Source: Plantibacter flavus (lineage in GTDB: Bacteria; Actinomycetota; Actinomycetes; Actinomycetales; Microbacteriaceae). From it: DNA of 64,000 nucleotides. Location of the stretch: contig NZ_FXAP01000002.1 in NCBI RefSeq assembly GCF_900177615.1, forward strand, positions 496,001-560,000. The letters run 5' to 3'. Numbering within the stretch: position 1 is the first letter of the stretch; every line of letters begins with the position of its first letter. Below, in pieces: positions 11,494-19,406 of the stretch. The notes under the pieces are model-generated. The model did not search any database and was not told where the DNA came from. It worked only from the letters and a program-made list of their open reading frames with translations. The position numbers were made by a program, and so were the translations under genes.

Positions 11494-11522
11494 TTGACCT
11501 TCGCGCGAGTAGACCGTAGGTT
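11494..11522 (+). promoter_or_regulatory. rpmH promoter
   Basis: TTGACC (11494-11499), a 17-bp spacer and TAGGTT (11517-11522) match the primary sigma-factor consensus. This gives a 5' leader of about 80 nt ahead of rpmH. Confidence 0.6.
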
Positions 11523-11608
11523 TAATCAGTTGACTTCTGCCCACGGGCACCCTTCCGTACCCTGCTGCCACCTGTGCAGTGGTGGGTCATGATCCGGAGA
11601 TCGTAATT

Positions 11609-11746
11609 ATGAGCAAGAGAACCTTCCAGCCGAACAACCGTCGTCGCGCCAAGAAGCACGGCTTCCGTCTGCGCATGCGCACGCGTGCCGGCCGCGGCAT
11701 CCTGTCGGCTCGTCGCGCCAAGGGCCGCACCGAACTCTCCGCGTAG
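11609..11746 (+). CDS. rpmH: 50S ribosomal protein L34
   Basis: A 45-aa, extremely basic L34 ([19 protein letters not shown] at the N-terminus), with the usual family length and sequence. It is a component of the large ribosomal subunit. A GGAGA ribosome-binding site lies 8-9 nt upstream of the ATG. It is the first gene of the rightward rpmH-rnpA-yidD-yidC-jag-rsmG cluster, and the rnpA start follows 7 bp after its stop codon. Confidence 0.97.
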   Translation: MSKRTFQPNNRRRAKKHGFRLRMRTRAGRGILSARRAKGRTELSA

Positions 11747-11753
11747 AGCCGTC

Positions 11754-12116
11754 GTGCTCGAGCGTGCGAGCCGGATCACGTCCGGCGACGACTACCGAGG
11801 GGTAGTTCGTCGCGGGTCCCGGTTCGTCGGCGAGCACACGGTCACGTACGTACGCATGAACCCGAAGGGTGGACAGCCGCGCTTCGGGTTCATCGTTGCG
11901 AAAACGGTCGGAAACGCAGTGACCCGCAATCTCGTCAGACGGCGCTTGAAGGCCATCTGCCACGACAGCGTCGTTCACGCTGCCCGCGGCGCTGACGTGG
12001 TCATCCGTGCCCTGCCGTCTGCAGCGACGGCTCCGTTCGCCTCGCTCCATGCCGAGGTCGACCGCGCCTTCGCCAAACGCGGCGTCACCGCCGAGGCTGC
12101 GGAAGCGCACCGATGA
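11754..12116 (+). CDS. rnpA: Ribonuclease P protein component
   Basis: RnpA (120 aa), the protein subunit of RNase P, which matures tRNA 5' ends. The RNR-type RNA-binding signature is NAVTRNLVRRRLKAI. I chose GTG at 11754 (MLERASRITSGDDY) because the family begins with this segment; a longer reading would overlap rpmH. The stop overlaps the yidD start as ATGA, so the two are coupled. The RNase P RNA gene was not found in the window. Confidence 0.95.
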   Translation: MLERASRITSGDDYRGVVRRGSRFVGEHTVTYVRMNPKGGQPRFGFIVAKTVGNAVTRNLVRRRLKAICHDSVVHAARGADVVIRALPSAATAPFASLHAEVDRAFAKRGVTAEAAEAHR

Positions 12117-12424
12117 ACGGCGTCCTCGCTGCCACCTGCCTGGCGCCCCGCAATGCTGCGGTGTTGGCGCTTCGTGGGTATCGCGCTGCGATCTCCCCGC
12201 TGTACGGCGACGTCTGCCGGTATTACCCCAGCTGTTCCGCGTACGCTCTGGGAGCGGTGCAGCAACACGGTGTCGTCGTCGGTTCGGCGATGGCAGCGGC
12301 CCGCATCGCGAGATGCCACCCCTGGGCAGCACCTCGTTTCGACGAGGTACCGCCCAAGAAGAACTTCCGGTACAGCGTCACTTCTCACGGATTTGTCGTG
12401 CAACCGAGCCACGGAAAGGGCTGA
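12113..12424 (+). CDS. yidD: YidD membrane protein insertion efficiency factor
   Basis: A 103-aa protein of the YidD family (DUF37), a small membrane-associated helper of YidC. It has the family signature YRAAISPLYGDVCRYYPSCSAYALGAV with its cysteines, then RIARCHPWAA. Its ATG overlaps the rnpA stop and it ends 9 bp before yidC, in the standard rnpA-yidD-yidC order. The C-terminal extension after HPWA (about 25 residues) is slightly longer than in enteric bacteria. Confidence 0.93.
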   Translation: MNGVLAATCLAPRNAAVLALRGYRAAISPLYGDVCRYYPSCSAYALGAVQQHGVVVGSAMAAARIARCHPWAAPRFDEVPPKKNFRYSVTSHGFVVQPSHGKG

Positions 12425-12433
12425 CCCGCACCT

Positions 12434-13417
12434 ATGGACATCATCGGCACAATTCTCTGGCCGCTCAAGTGGGCGGTCGAGCTGCTCCTCGTGGGCTGGC
12501 ACCTGCTGTGGACGGCCATCGGACTCGACCCCGCGGCCGGTCTGACCTGGGTCCTCTCGATCGTCGGGCTCGTCCTCGTCGTCCGTGCCGCGCTCATCCC
12601 CCTGTTCATCAAGCAGATCAAGAGCCAGCGCAAGATGCTCGAGATCGCGCCGCAGATGAAGAAGGTGCAGGAGAAGTACAAGGGCAAGCGCGACCAGGCA
12701 AGCCGCGAGGCGATGTCCCGCGAGACGATGGAGCTGTACAAGAAGCACGGCACCTCGCCCGTCAGCGGATGTCTGCCGCTTCTGGTCCAGATGCCGATCT
12801 TCTTCGCCCTGTTCTCCGTGCTCAACGACGCCCAGAAGAGCAAGGCCGGCGTCGGCCCCCTGAACGAGACCCTTGCCGTGCAGTTCGGCGACGCGAACCT
12901 GTTCGGGATCGCACCGCTGCACACGAGCATGCAGGCGGCACTCGCCGGCAACCCGGTCAACTGGGCGGTCGTCATCATCGCCGCCGTCATGGTCATCCTG
13001 ATGTGCGCTTCGCAGTTCATCACGCAGCTGCAGATCGTCTCGAAGAACATGTCGGCCGAGACGAAGGCGAGCCCGCAGTTCAAGCAGCAGCGGATCCTCC
13101 TCTACATCCTGCCGTTCGTGTTCCTCTTCTCCGGCTTCGCCTTCCCGCTCGGCGTCATGTTCTACTGGCTGACGTCCAACGCGTGGACGATGGTGCAGCA
13201 GTTCCTCGTCATCCGGAACATGCCGACGCCTGGTTCCGACGCCGCGAAGGCTCGTGAGGAGCGTCTCGCGCGGAAGGGCAAGCTCATGACGCCGAACGGC
13301 GACGTCATCTCGATCTCCGAGGCGCCGGTACCCGAGAAGAAGACCCCGACGCAGCGCCAGCAGCCCATGGGCAAGGCGCGTGCGAAGAAGCAGCAGACCG
13401 ACGGACGAGACAAGTAG
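12434..13417 (+). CDS. yidC: Membrane protein insertase YidC (Oxa1 family)
   Basis: A 327-aa YidC/Oxa1 insertase that places proteins in the cytoplasmic membrane with or without SecYEG. It has the short Gram-positive type topology, with about five hydrophobic segments. The positively charged cytoplasmic region RKMLEIAPQMKKVQEKYKGKRDQ (about residues 60-85) and the signature GCLPLLVQMPIFFALF are visible. The C-terminus is Lys/Gln-rich and should bind the ribosome. It lies between yidD and jag. Confidence 0.96.
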   Translation: MDIIGTILWPLKWAVELLLVGWHLLWTAIGLDPAAGLTWVLSIVGLVLVVRAALIPLFIKQIKSQRKMLEIAPQMKKVQEKYKGKRDQASREAMSRETMELYKKHGTSPVSGCLPLLVQMPIFFALFSVLNDAQKSKAGVGPLNETLAVQFGDANLFGIAPLHTSMQAALAGNPVNWAVVIIAAVMVILMCASQFITQLQIVSKNMSAETKASPQFKQQRILLYILPFVFLFSGFAFPLGVMFYWLTSNAWTMVQQFLVIRNMPTPGSDAAKAREERLARKGKLMTPNGDVISISEAPVPEKKTPTQRQQPMGKARAKKQQTDGRDK

Positions 13418-13425
13418 GAGTATCG

Positions 13426-13929
13426 GTGACTGACCAGGAACTGGCCCCGGCCCAGGACGAAGCACCCACCATCACGCAGCTCGAAGAAGAGGGCGACGTC
13501 GCAGCGGACTACATCGAGGAGTTCCTCGACATCTGCGACATCGATGGCGACATCGACATCGATGCCCGCAATGGTCGTGCGTACGTGTCGATCGACTCCC
13601 CCACGGAGAGCAACCTGCGTCTCCTGTCGCGTCCCGACACGGTCAACGCGCTGCAGGAGTTGACCCGCCTGGCTGTGCAGAACCGTACTGGTGGCTTCTC
13701 CCGGCTGATCCTCGACATCGGCGGATCCCGCGAAGCGCGTCAGCAGGAGCTCGGCGCCCTCGTGGAGCGAGCGGTCGAGCGCATCGAGGCCGGTTCCACC
13801 GAGGCGGCACTCCCCCCGATGTCGAGCTACGAGCGCAAGCTCGTCCACGACATCGTGTCGGCTCGCGGTTTCGTGTCCGAGTCGCACGGCGAAGGCCGCG
13901 ACCGTCACACCGTCATCACCCGCGGCTGA
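13426..13929 (+). CDS. jag: Jag/KhpB-type KH-R3H RNA-binding protein
   Basis: A 167-aa single-stranded nucleic acid binding protein with a KH-like fold (about residues 30-95) and a C-terminal R3H domain. The R3H motif is Arg-x3-His in SSYERKLVHDIV, followed by RDRHTVIT. It lacks the N-terminal Jag_N domain found in firmicutes, which is the usual actinobacterial form. The start is GTG at 13426, 9 bp after yidC, with a TAGGAG site. A parS sequence lies between it and rsmG. Confidence 0.92.
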   Translation: MTDQELAPAQDEAPTITQLEEEGDVAADYIEEFLDICDIDGDIDIDARNGRAYVSIDSPTESNLRLLSRPDTVNALQELTRLAVQNRTGGFSRLILDIGGSREARQQELGALVERAVERIEAGSTEAALPPMSSYERKLVHDIVSARGFVSESHGEGRDRHTVITRG

Positions 13930-13941
13930 CGCGGCCTGATC

Positions 13942-13955
13942 GTTTCACGTGAAAC
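13942..13955. promoter_or_regulatory. parS site 1
   Basis: A perfect 14-bp palindrome GTTTCACGTGAAAC, the ParB-binding consensus, in the jag-rsmG gap only 5 bp before the rsmG start codon. Confidence 0.95.
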
Positions 13956-13959
13956 TGCG

Positions 13960-14601
13960 ATGACTGACGTGCCTGCAGGACTCGAGCCGGAACCGGCGGA
14001 AGCAGCCGAATTGTTCGGCGACCGGATCGATGTCGGTCGTGCCTTTGCCGCGAACCTTGCGGAGTTCGGTGAGCCACTCGGCTTGATCGGGCCGCTGGAG
14101 CTTCCGCGTCTCTGGACGCGGCACATCCTCAACAGCGCGATCGTGGCGCCGCTCCTTCGTCCCGGCCGAGTCGGCGACGTCGGCACTGGAGCTGGGCTGC
14201 CTGGACTGGTCCTTGCGATCGCTCGGCCGGACGTCGAGTTCGTGCTCATCGAACCGATGGAACGTCGGGTCGCCTGGCTCAACGATCAGGTCGGCGTCCT
14301 CGGGCTCGAGAACGTCACCGTCGTGCGAGCGCGCGCTGAGGAGGTTCGCCTCGATGAGCCCCTCGACCAGGTGACTGCGCGGGCGGTCAGTGCGCTCCGC
14401 AAGTTGCTCCCCCTCACCGCTCCCCTGCTTCGGGACGGCGGAGAGCTGGTCCTCATGAAGGGCGCCGGCGCACAGGCGGAGGTCGACGCGTCGACCAAGG
14501 AGCTTCGCAAACACCGGGTCTCCGGCGTCCAGGTTCGAACACTTGGTGAGGGTGTTCTCGCGGAGCCGACCCGAGTCATCGTGGGAACCGTTCGCGGCTG
14601 A
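13960..14601 (+). CDS. rsmG: 16S rRNA (guanine527-N7)-methyltransferase RsmG
   Basis: RsmG/GidB (213 aa), which methylates N7 of G527 in 16S rRNA. The SAM-binding motif I is DVGTGAGLPGLVLAI, followed by the acidic ribose-binding Glu in LIEPMERR. The segment ARAVSALRKLLPLT is typical of the family. It is the last gene of the rpmH cluster. Its start codon abuts a parS site, so ParB binding could influence its expression. Confidence 0.95.
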   Translation: MTDVPAGLEPEPAEAAELFGDRIDVGRAFAANLAEFGEPLGLIGPLELPRLWTRHILNSAIVAPLLRPGRVGDVGTGAGLPGLVLAIARPDVEFVLIEPMERRVAWLNDQVGVLGLENVTVVRARAEEVRLDEPLDQVTARAVSALRKLLPLTAPLLRDGGELVLMKGAGAQAEVDASTKELRKHRVSGVQVRTLGEGVLAEPTRVIVGTVRG

Positions 14602-14733
14602 ACGCGGACGGGAGCTCTTGGTATCTCTGCGAGGGGCACCGCAGGCGATATCTGGCGGTCCGCGAGCTCTCGGGAGAATGGCTCCTGACGAACCGGCCGA
14701 GAAAAATGGGCCAGTTCAGGGGCGCTGAGTGCG

Positions 14734-14838
14734 TCAGGATCGATTCTCCGCTCCATTCGTACACGAATCTGGCCCGCTCGGCGGTCTGATTCGAGTGTTG
14801 TCGGACACTTGCCAGCGGTGTTCCTCCTGGTATCTCAT
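14734..14838 (-). CDS. Possible small ORF in the centromere region
   Basis: A 34-codon frame beginning MRYQEEHRWQV, with a good Shine-Dalgarno CCAGGAGG 9 nt upstream and a TAAGAT hexamer just before it. There is no recognisable family and the hydrophilic composition is unremarkable. The only support is the ribosome-binding site. Confidence 0.15.
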   Translation of the reverse strand: MRYQEEHRWQVSDNTRIRPPSGPDSCTNGAENRS

Positions 14839-15608
14839 ATATCTTAACCTCCTGGCACGTAGCCAGACTCGCGATGCGGCGCCGGTATCGCCAGAGACGG
14901 GCGACGATGCTCCGCGCTCCGGTGATCGGCGCACCCAGACGTCGAGGCGCCACGCGGCGGCCGGCCATCAAGCTGTCCCTTCGGAGATGGCGTACGAGTG
15001 CGGTGGCGCCACGGTGTACCTCGCGGGTCGCGGTGATCCGGCCGGGCTTGTCAGGGACCCCTCGTCGTCGTCCGAAGCCGTGCTGGGTAGGTCACACAGA
15101 TGATGCTCGGTTGCAGGGCCGGCTAGGATGCGTCGCCCGTCTCACCCGTTCAGCTGACTCGCGGTGGTGCGGCTCGTCGTGGACCTCTTGTGTCTGCGCA
15201 TGATGGCGGTTTGTAGTCCGACACCCGTCGGATGAACGGTAGGTGTGTGGGTGTCGGCGTGGGTGTTGGCTGAGGTGGGGGGCGAGTTGCCGGCGGACGG
15301 AGGTGAGAACAGTCCCCCTCGCCGCTGCCGTTGCATCGAAGGCGCCCTGCTCGCGGAGGCTCTTCGGCGCGGAGCGGTCACATCGGAGCGCAATTCTCCC
15401 AGCTTTTACTCACTGCCTGATGCGCAGGCGACGAGCTGCAGTGCACGGTGGGCCTTCACCTGACCACGTGTCGAGATGCGTCGAAGTTGCGCAGGTCCTG
15501 TCCGTTACTCCTGTCTGTCTGTACCAGGCAGGCATACCCACTAGAGACCATGGATCAGACAGTGCCGGAGGAGAGGAGCATGTCAGCGGACGACTGAGGT
15601 CGGGCGAG

Positions 15609-15622
15609 GTTTCACGTGGAAC
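15609..15622. promoter_or_regulatory. parS-like site 2 (one mismatch)
   Basis: GTTTCACGTGGAAC differs from the palindromic parS consensus at one position. Confidence 0.75.
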
Positions 15623-15755
15623 CTTGGAGGTTGCCTGTCACCCCAGTGGGTCCGTCTCGGGAGTGACCACGTTGACATGGAATCGGGACCGAACTCATGC
15701 AGCGGATGCTCGCAGGAGGTGCCGACCGCCATGGATGGTGCTGAACAGGGACGGT

Positions 15756-15769
15756 GTTTCACGTGAAAC
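15756..15769. promoter_or_regulatory. parS site 3
   Basis: Perfect GTTTCACGTGAAAC; extended to TGTTTCACGTGAAACA it matches the full 16-bp palindrome. Confidence 0.95.
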
Positions 15770-15904
15770 ATGGCGGGCGGACGGCTCCGACCTGGCCACG
15801 ATGTACTCGCGGACACGAGTTGATTCTGATGGGCGCATTGTGCGGTGACAGGCTGATGTGTATTCGAGATCACACCTATCCGTCGCGTAAGCCCTGTGGA
15901 GCGT

Positions 15905-15918
15905 GTTCCACGTGAAAC
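15905..15918. promoter_or_regulatory. parS-like site 4 (one mismatch)
   Basis: GTTCCACGTGAAAC has one mismatch to the parS consensus, in the left half. Confidence 0.75.
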
Positions 15919-16092
15919 ATCGGCCGAATACGGCGGTCCGAGTGAGAATCAGACTTGCGGCGTGATGCTTCGTCGTCAACACTCCCCCAGTGTTGGAACA
16001 CACCAGTGAGGTGATCGGTGGACTGCGGGCGGAGGCTGACGGGGCGACGTCTGAGGTGAACCTCGGGCGGGCTCGTGGTGCACAGAGTCCTG

Positions 16093-16106
16093 GTTTCACG
16101 TGAAAC
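16093..16106. promoter_or_regulatory. parS site 5
   Basis: Perfect GTTTCACGTGAAAC, about 60 bp before a perfect DnaA box at 16169-16177. Confidence 0.95.
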
Positions 16107-16684
16107 ACTGGCGCGGACTTGCGGCAGTGGAACAGCCCTGCAGCACACGAGTGTGTGGAGCTGGCGTCTGTGGATAAGTCTGTGGACAGTTCTCGTGAGG
16201 AACGGCAGGAAGTGGCGACCCTGCGCTCAGAAGCGAGCCACATCCCGCGCGTCTCCGTCCTGTGTTCACGCCACACTGGGCCGACAACCCGGACGTGCCA
16301 GACTCGGAGGGGAGCCGTTCGGGTGCGAACTTCCGCGGAAAGACGCGGATCTCTGCCTGATGGTAGAGGAACTTGCCCCCACGGTTGTCAACACACGTCC
16401 GCCGGGCTCGTCTTGGGTTGGTGTGTCCAGCATCGATCTGCACGCGCTGGGGGCACGCGGTTGCGCGGGATCGCGCATATCGGAGGCCTGTGGATAACCC
16501 TGTGGAAGAAGAAGGGCGAGGCGTCTCTTCTGGACGACACGTGGGGCGTTCGACGATCTTCGGGTGTCGCGAAATGGCGCTCGAGAGCCAAGGCCCGGGC
16601 GCACTCCCCCGATCACTGTCGGAGATCGCTCCCCTGGCGTCAGCCCACGCTGGTACGGTTGATGTACACGTTTCGAGCGAGAAG

Positions 16685-16698
16685 GTTTCACGTGAAAC
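16685..16698. promoter_or_regulatory. parS site 6, overlapping the parA start codon
   Basis: Perfect GTTTCACGTGAAAC. The GTG at 16692-16694 inside the palindrome is the best parA start codon, with AGAAGG at 16680-16685 as its ribosome-binding site. ParB bound here would block parA expression. Confidence 0.95.
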
Positions 16699-17672
16699 AA
16701 CCCGAACCAACGCATTCCGCGGCTCCCGAGCGCGACTCCGTTGGTAGCGCCTTCGACGCGTCCACGCCGTTGGCTCGCGAGCTCCATCATCTGACTGAGA
16801 GGCGTAAAGCCTTGGCTCACGCAACCCTGCCGACGCCCGATCACACTCGGGTCTTCACGGTCTCCAACCAGAAGGGTGGGGTCGGCAAGACGACGACCAC
16901 CGTCAACATCGGCGCCGCCCTCGCCCGTTCGGGTGCACGTGTCCTCGTGATTGATCTGGATCCCCAGGGGAACGCATCGACTGCGCTCGGCGTCGAGCAC
17001 CACTCTGATGTCCCGAGCGTGTACGACGTCCTGATCGACGACTTCCCCCTGGCCGATGTCGTCCAGCAGAGCCCGGAGTTCCCCACGCTGTTCTGCGCTC
17101 CCTCGACGATCCATCTTGCCGGTGCGGAGATCGAACTCGTGTCGCAGGTCGCGCGTGAGCACCGACTCCGCACGGCGCTCGAACAGTTCATTCAGGACGC
17201 CGAAGAGCCGTTCCACTACGTCCTGATCGATTGCCCGCCGTCCCTCGGCCTCCTGACGATCAATGCCTTCGTCGCGGCCAAAGAGGTGCTCATCCCGATC
17301 CAGTGCGAGTACTACGCGCTCGAGGGGTTGAGCCAGCTCCTCAGCAGCATCCAGCTGATCCAGCGGCACCTCAACCCAGGGCTCGCCGTCAGCACCATCC
17401 TCCTGACGATGTACGACGGTCGCACCAACCTCGCGCAGCAGGTGGCCCAGGACGTCCGAGACCACTTCAGCGGACAGGTCCTCGAGTCCGTCATCCCACG
17501 AGCGGTGCGCATCTCCGAGGCGCCAAGCTTCGGGCAGAGCGTGATCAGCTACGACCCCACGTCGCTCGGCGCGGTGTCCTATCTCGAAGCAGCGGCGGAG
17601 ATCGCCAACCGATGGGCCGCAGGCTCCTCCGATACACCCGATACGAACCACCCTGAGGGAGTCAGTCACTGA
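16692..17672 (+). CDS. parA: Chromosome-partitioning ATPase ParA
   Basis: ParA (326 aa), the Walker-type ATPase that moves ParB-parS complexes during chromosome segregation. It has the deviant Walker A motif KGGVGKTT at residues 61-68, Walker A' VIDLDPQGNAS, and Walker B VLIDCPPSLG. The N-terminal extension of about 50 residues before the ATPase core is common in actinobacteria. I chose the GTG at 16692 (MKQPEPTHSA), which has AGAAGG 6 nt upstream. An ATG at 16662 would add 10 residues. The stop codon overlaps the parB start by 1 nt (TGATG). Confidence 0.95.
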   Translation: MKQPEPTHSAAPERDSVGSAFDASTPLARELHHLTERRKALAHATLPTPDHTRVFTVSNQKGGVGKTTTTVNIGAALARSGARVLVIDLDPQGNASTALGVEHHSDVPSVYDVLIDDFPLADVVQQSPEFPTLFCAPSTIHLAGAEIELVSQVAREHRLRTALEQFIQDAEEPFHYVLIDCPPSLGLLTINAFVAAKEVLIPIQCEYYALEGLSQLLSSIQLIQRHLNPGLAVSTILLTMYDGRTNLAQQVAQDVRDHFSGQVLESVIPRAVRISEAPSFGQSVISYDPTSLGAVSYLEAAAEIANRWAAGSSDTPDTNHPEGVSH

Positions 17673-18730
17673 TGGCAACGAAACGAACTGGACTCGGTCG
17701 CGGGATCGGTGCACTCATTCCGACGACGAGTTCAGACTCGCAGGCGAACCGTCCCGTCGACGTCTTCTTCCCGGACAATCAGGGCACTGCTCGCAAGGCG
17801 GCGAAGGACGCTGCGACGGCCGCCGCGGATGCGGCCGCAGCCGAGGCGGCGGCGGTCGACGCTCCGACTGCACCGGACGCCGCTGCTGAGACGACAGATG
17901 GCCCGCAGCTCGTGGCCGTTCCCGGTGCCCGTCTGGCGTACCTCTCCCCCGAACTGATCGTGCCGAACGCCAACCAGCCGCGCACGGTCTTCGACGAGGA
18001 CCACCTCGCCGAACTCGTCACGAGCATCCGTGAGGTCGGCGTGCTGCAGCCGATCGTTGTCCGACCGATTCCTGGCGACGACGAACGATACGAACTCATC
18101 ATGGGCGAGCGGCGTCTCCGTGCCTCGAAGGAGGTGGGCCTCGACCGCATACCCGCGATCATCAAGGACACCGCCGACGAGGACATGCTGCGCGATGCGC
18201 TACTCGAGAACCTGCACCGCTCGGAGCTGAATCCGCTCGAGGAGGCTTCCGCATACCAGCAGCTCCTGGCCGACTTCGGAATCACCCAGGACGAGCTTGC
18301 CAACCGCATCGGTCGGTCCCGCCCCCAGATCAGCAACACCATCCGCCTGCTCAAGCTGCCGGCGGCTGTGCAGCAGCGCGTCGCTGCCGGTGTACTGAGC
18401 GCCGGACATGCTCGCGCCATCCTGTCGCTGACCGATCCTGAGGCACAGCAGCGACTGGCCGACAAGATCGTGAACGAGGACCTGTCCGTTCGCGCGGCCG
18501 AGGCTGCTGCGGCTCAGGGCGTCCAGGCGAAGAAGCCGCGTCCGATCGCCGGGTCGCGACGCGGGCAACTCGATGAGATCGCAGACCGACTCGGCGACCG
18601 TCTGAACACCCGCGTGAAAGTGACGCTCGGCGCGAAGAAGGGACAGATGGTCGTGGAGTTCGCGACCATCGCCGACCTGAACCGCATTCTGAGCGAGCTT
18701 GGCGAGTCCGGATTCGGCCAGTCTTCCTGA
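17672..18730 (+). CDS. parB: Chromosome-partitioning protein ParB
   Basis: ParB (352 aa), the CTP-dependent DNA-clamp protein that binds parS and spreads. The N-terminal ParA-contact segment (KRTGLGRGIGALIP) is present. An Ala-rich linker of about 30 residues follows (40-75). The CTP-binding motifs are GERRLRA (145-151) and ENLHRSELNPLEEA (179-192). The helix-turn-helix lies at about 203-225, and the C-terminal dimerisation domain at about 300-352. It is translationally coupled to parA. A parS site lies 4 bp after its stop codon. Confidence 0.97.
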   Translation: MATKRTGLGRGIGALIPTTSSDSQANRPVDVFFPDNQGTARKAAKDAATAAADAAAAEAAAVDAPTAPDAAAETTDGPQLVAVPGARLAYLSPELIVPNANQPRTVFDEDHLAELVTSIREVGVLQPIVVRPIPGDDERYELIMGERRLRASKEVGLDRIPAIIKDTADEDMLRDALLENLHRSELNPLEEASAYQQLLADFGITQDELANRIGRSRPQISNTIRLLKLPAAVQQRVAAGVLSAGHARAILSLTDPEAQQRLADKIVNEDLSVRAAEAAAAQGVQAKKPRPIAGSRRGQLDEIADRLGDRLNTRVKVTLGAKKGQMVVEFATIADLNRILSELGESGFGQSS

Positions 18731-18734
18731 CCCT

Positions 18735-18748
18735 GTTTCACGTGAAAC
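18735..18748. promoter_or_regulatory. parS site 7
   Basis: Perfect GTTTCACGTGAAAC immediately after the parB stop codon. Confidence 0.95.
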
Positions 18749-18778
18749 ATGGACCGTTCGGCCGCGAGGTTGCTCATG

Positions 18779-18907
18779 CCCTTCGACAAGCTCGGGGACC
18801 GAAATGGCGGGTACAGGAACCGGGATGGGGGCCACAGAAACCGGGATGGCGGGCGCAGGGGCCGGCCGGCGGATCACTCCACCCCGGTCACTGAGCCTGT
18901 CGAAGTG
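18779..18907. repeat. Inverted-repeat element, copy 3 (arms pointing outward)
   Basis: The two 22-bp arms (18779-18800 and 18886-18907) are in the opposite relative orientation to copies 1 and 2 and 85 bp apart. Between them GAACCGGGATGG-type motifs repeat imperfectly (about 18817-18850). The left arm has a T.G wobble where the other arms have T-A or C-G. It lies between two parS sites. Confidence 0.7.
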
Positions 18908-18960
18908 CCATAAATACATCATCCGATTTGAAAATCCCTGGCCAAACGGCAATTCACAAC

Positions 18961-18974
18961 GTTTCACGTGAAAC
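18961..18974. promoter_or_regulatory. parS site 8
   Basis: Perfect GTTTCACGTGAAAC in the convergent parB-trxA gap, 15 bp before the hairpin at 18989. Confidence 0.95.
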
Positions 18975-18988
18975 GGCCTGACAACGAA

Positions 18989-19020
18989 GAACCGCCCGAC
19001 TCATGAGAGCCGGGCGGTTC
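18989..19020. terminator. Bidirectional terminator between parB and trxA
   Basis: A 10-bp perfect stem GAACCGCCCG/CGGGCGGTTC with a 12-nt loop between the convergent parB and trxA genes. It sits 20 bp beyond the trxA stop. Confidence 0.7.
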
Positions 19021-19040
19021 CGTGATTCAGAAAAACCTGA

Positions 19041-19361
19041 TCAGGCGAGGAAAGCTGCGAGATCCTTCTCGAGTGCTGCCTTCGGCTTGGCACCGATGAC
19101 GGTCTGCACGACCTCGCCGCCCTTGAAGACCTTCATCGCGGGGATGGAGGTGATCTGGTACTTCATGGCCAGGTTCGGGTTCTCGTCGACGTTCAGCTTG
19201 AGAACGGTGATCTTGTCGCTGTTCTCGGAGCCGATCGTGTCGAGGATCGGGCCGACCGCGCGACACGGACCGCACCAGGCGGCCCAGAAGTCGACGAGGA
19301 CGGGCTTGTCGCTGTTGATGACCAGTTCGTCGAACGTGGCCTCGGTGACTGCATCTGACAT
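19041..19361 (-). CDS. trxA: Thioredoxin
   Basis: Thioredoxin (106 aa), the general cytoplasmic disulfide reductant. The redox-active motif WCGPC has its cysteines at positions 30 and 33, and the conserved cis-proline segment is TSIPAM. The length is typical and there is no signal peptide. It begins 45 bp after trxB, so reductase and substrate are made from one transcript. The trxB-trxA pair next to parAB is a conserved actinobacterial arrangement. Confidence 0.96.
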   Translation of the reverse strand: MSDAVTEATFDELVINSDKPVLVDFWAAWCGPCRAVGPILDTIGSENSDKITVLKLNVDENPNLAMKYQITSIPAMKVFKGGEVVQTVIGAKPKAALEKDLAAFLA

Positions 19362-19406
19362 GAGTGTTCTCCTTCGTGGTGGCCAGGCCGACAGCCTGGC
19401 CGTCGA

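Larger units (their letters stand above)
14602..16691. other. Gene-free centromere-like region with parS sites and DnaA boxes
   Basis: About 2.1 kb between rsmG and parA without a credible gene; open frames here lack family resemblance and conflict with each other. It holds four complete parS-like sites (15609, 15756, 15905, 16093), a fifth starting at 16685, and two perfect DnaA boxes TGTGGATAA (16169-16177 and 16489-16497). An AT-rich patch at 14831-14847 lies between two CCTCCTGG repeats (14823-14830 and 14848-14855). I read it as the ParB-loading hub of the chromosome. Confidence 0.75.

Noticed and set aside
15243-15848. 201-codon frame inside the rsmG-parA gap
   Set aside because: Cys/Arg/Ser-rich composition, no ribosome-binding site, and it contains two parS sites in its coding sequence; frames on the other strand are equally long.
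16266-17714. Long minus-strand frame antisense to parA
   Set aside because: Covers parA and its upstream region with no family resemblance; parA has all its catalytic motifs.
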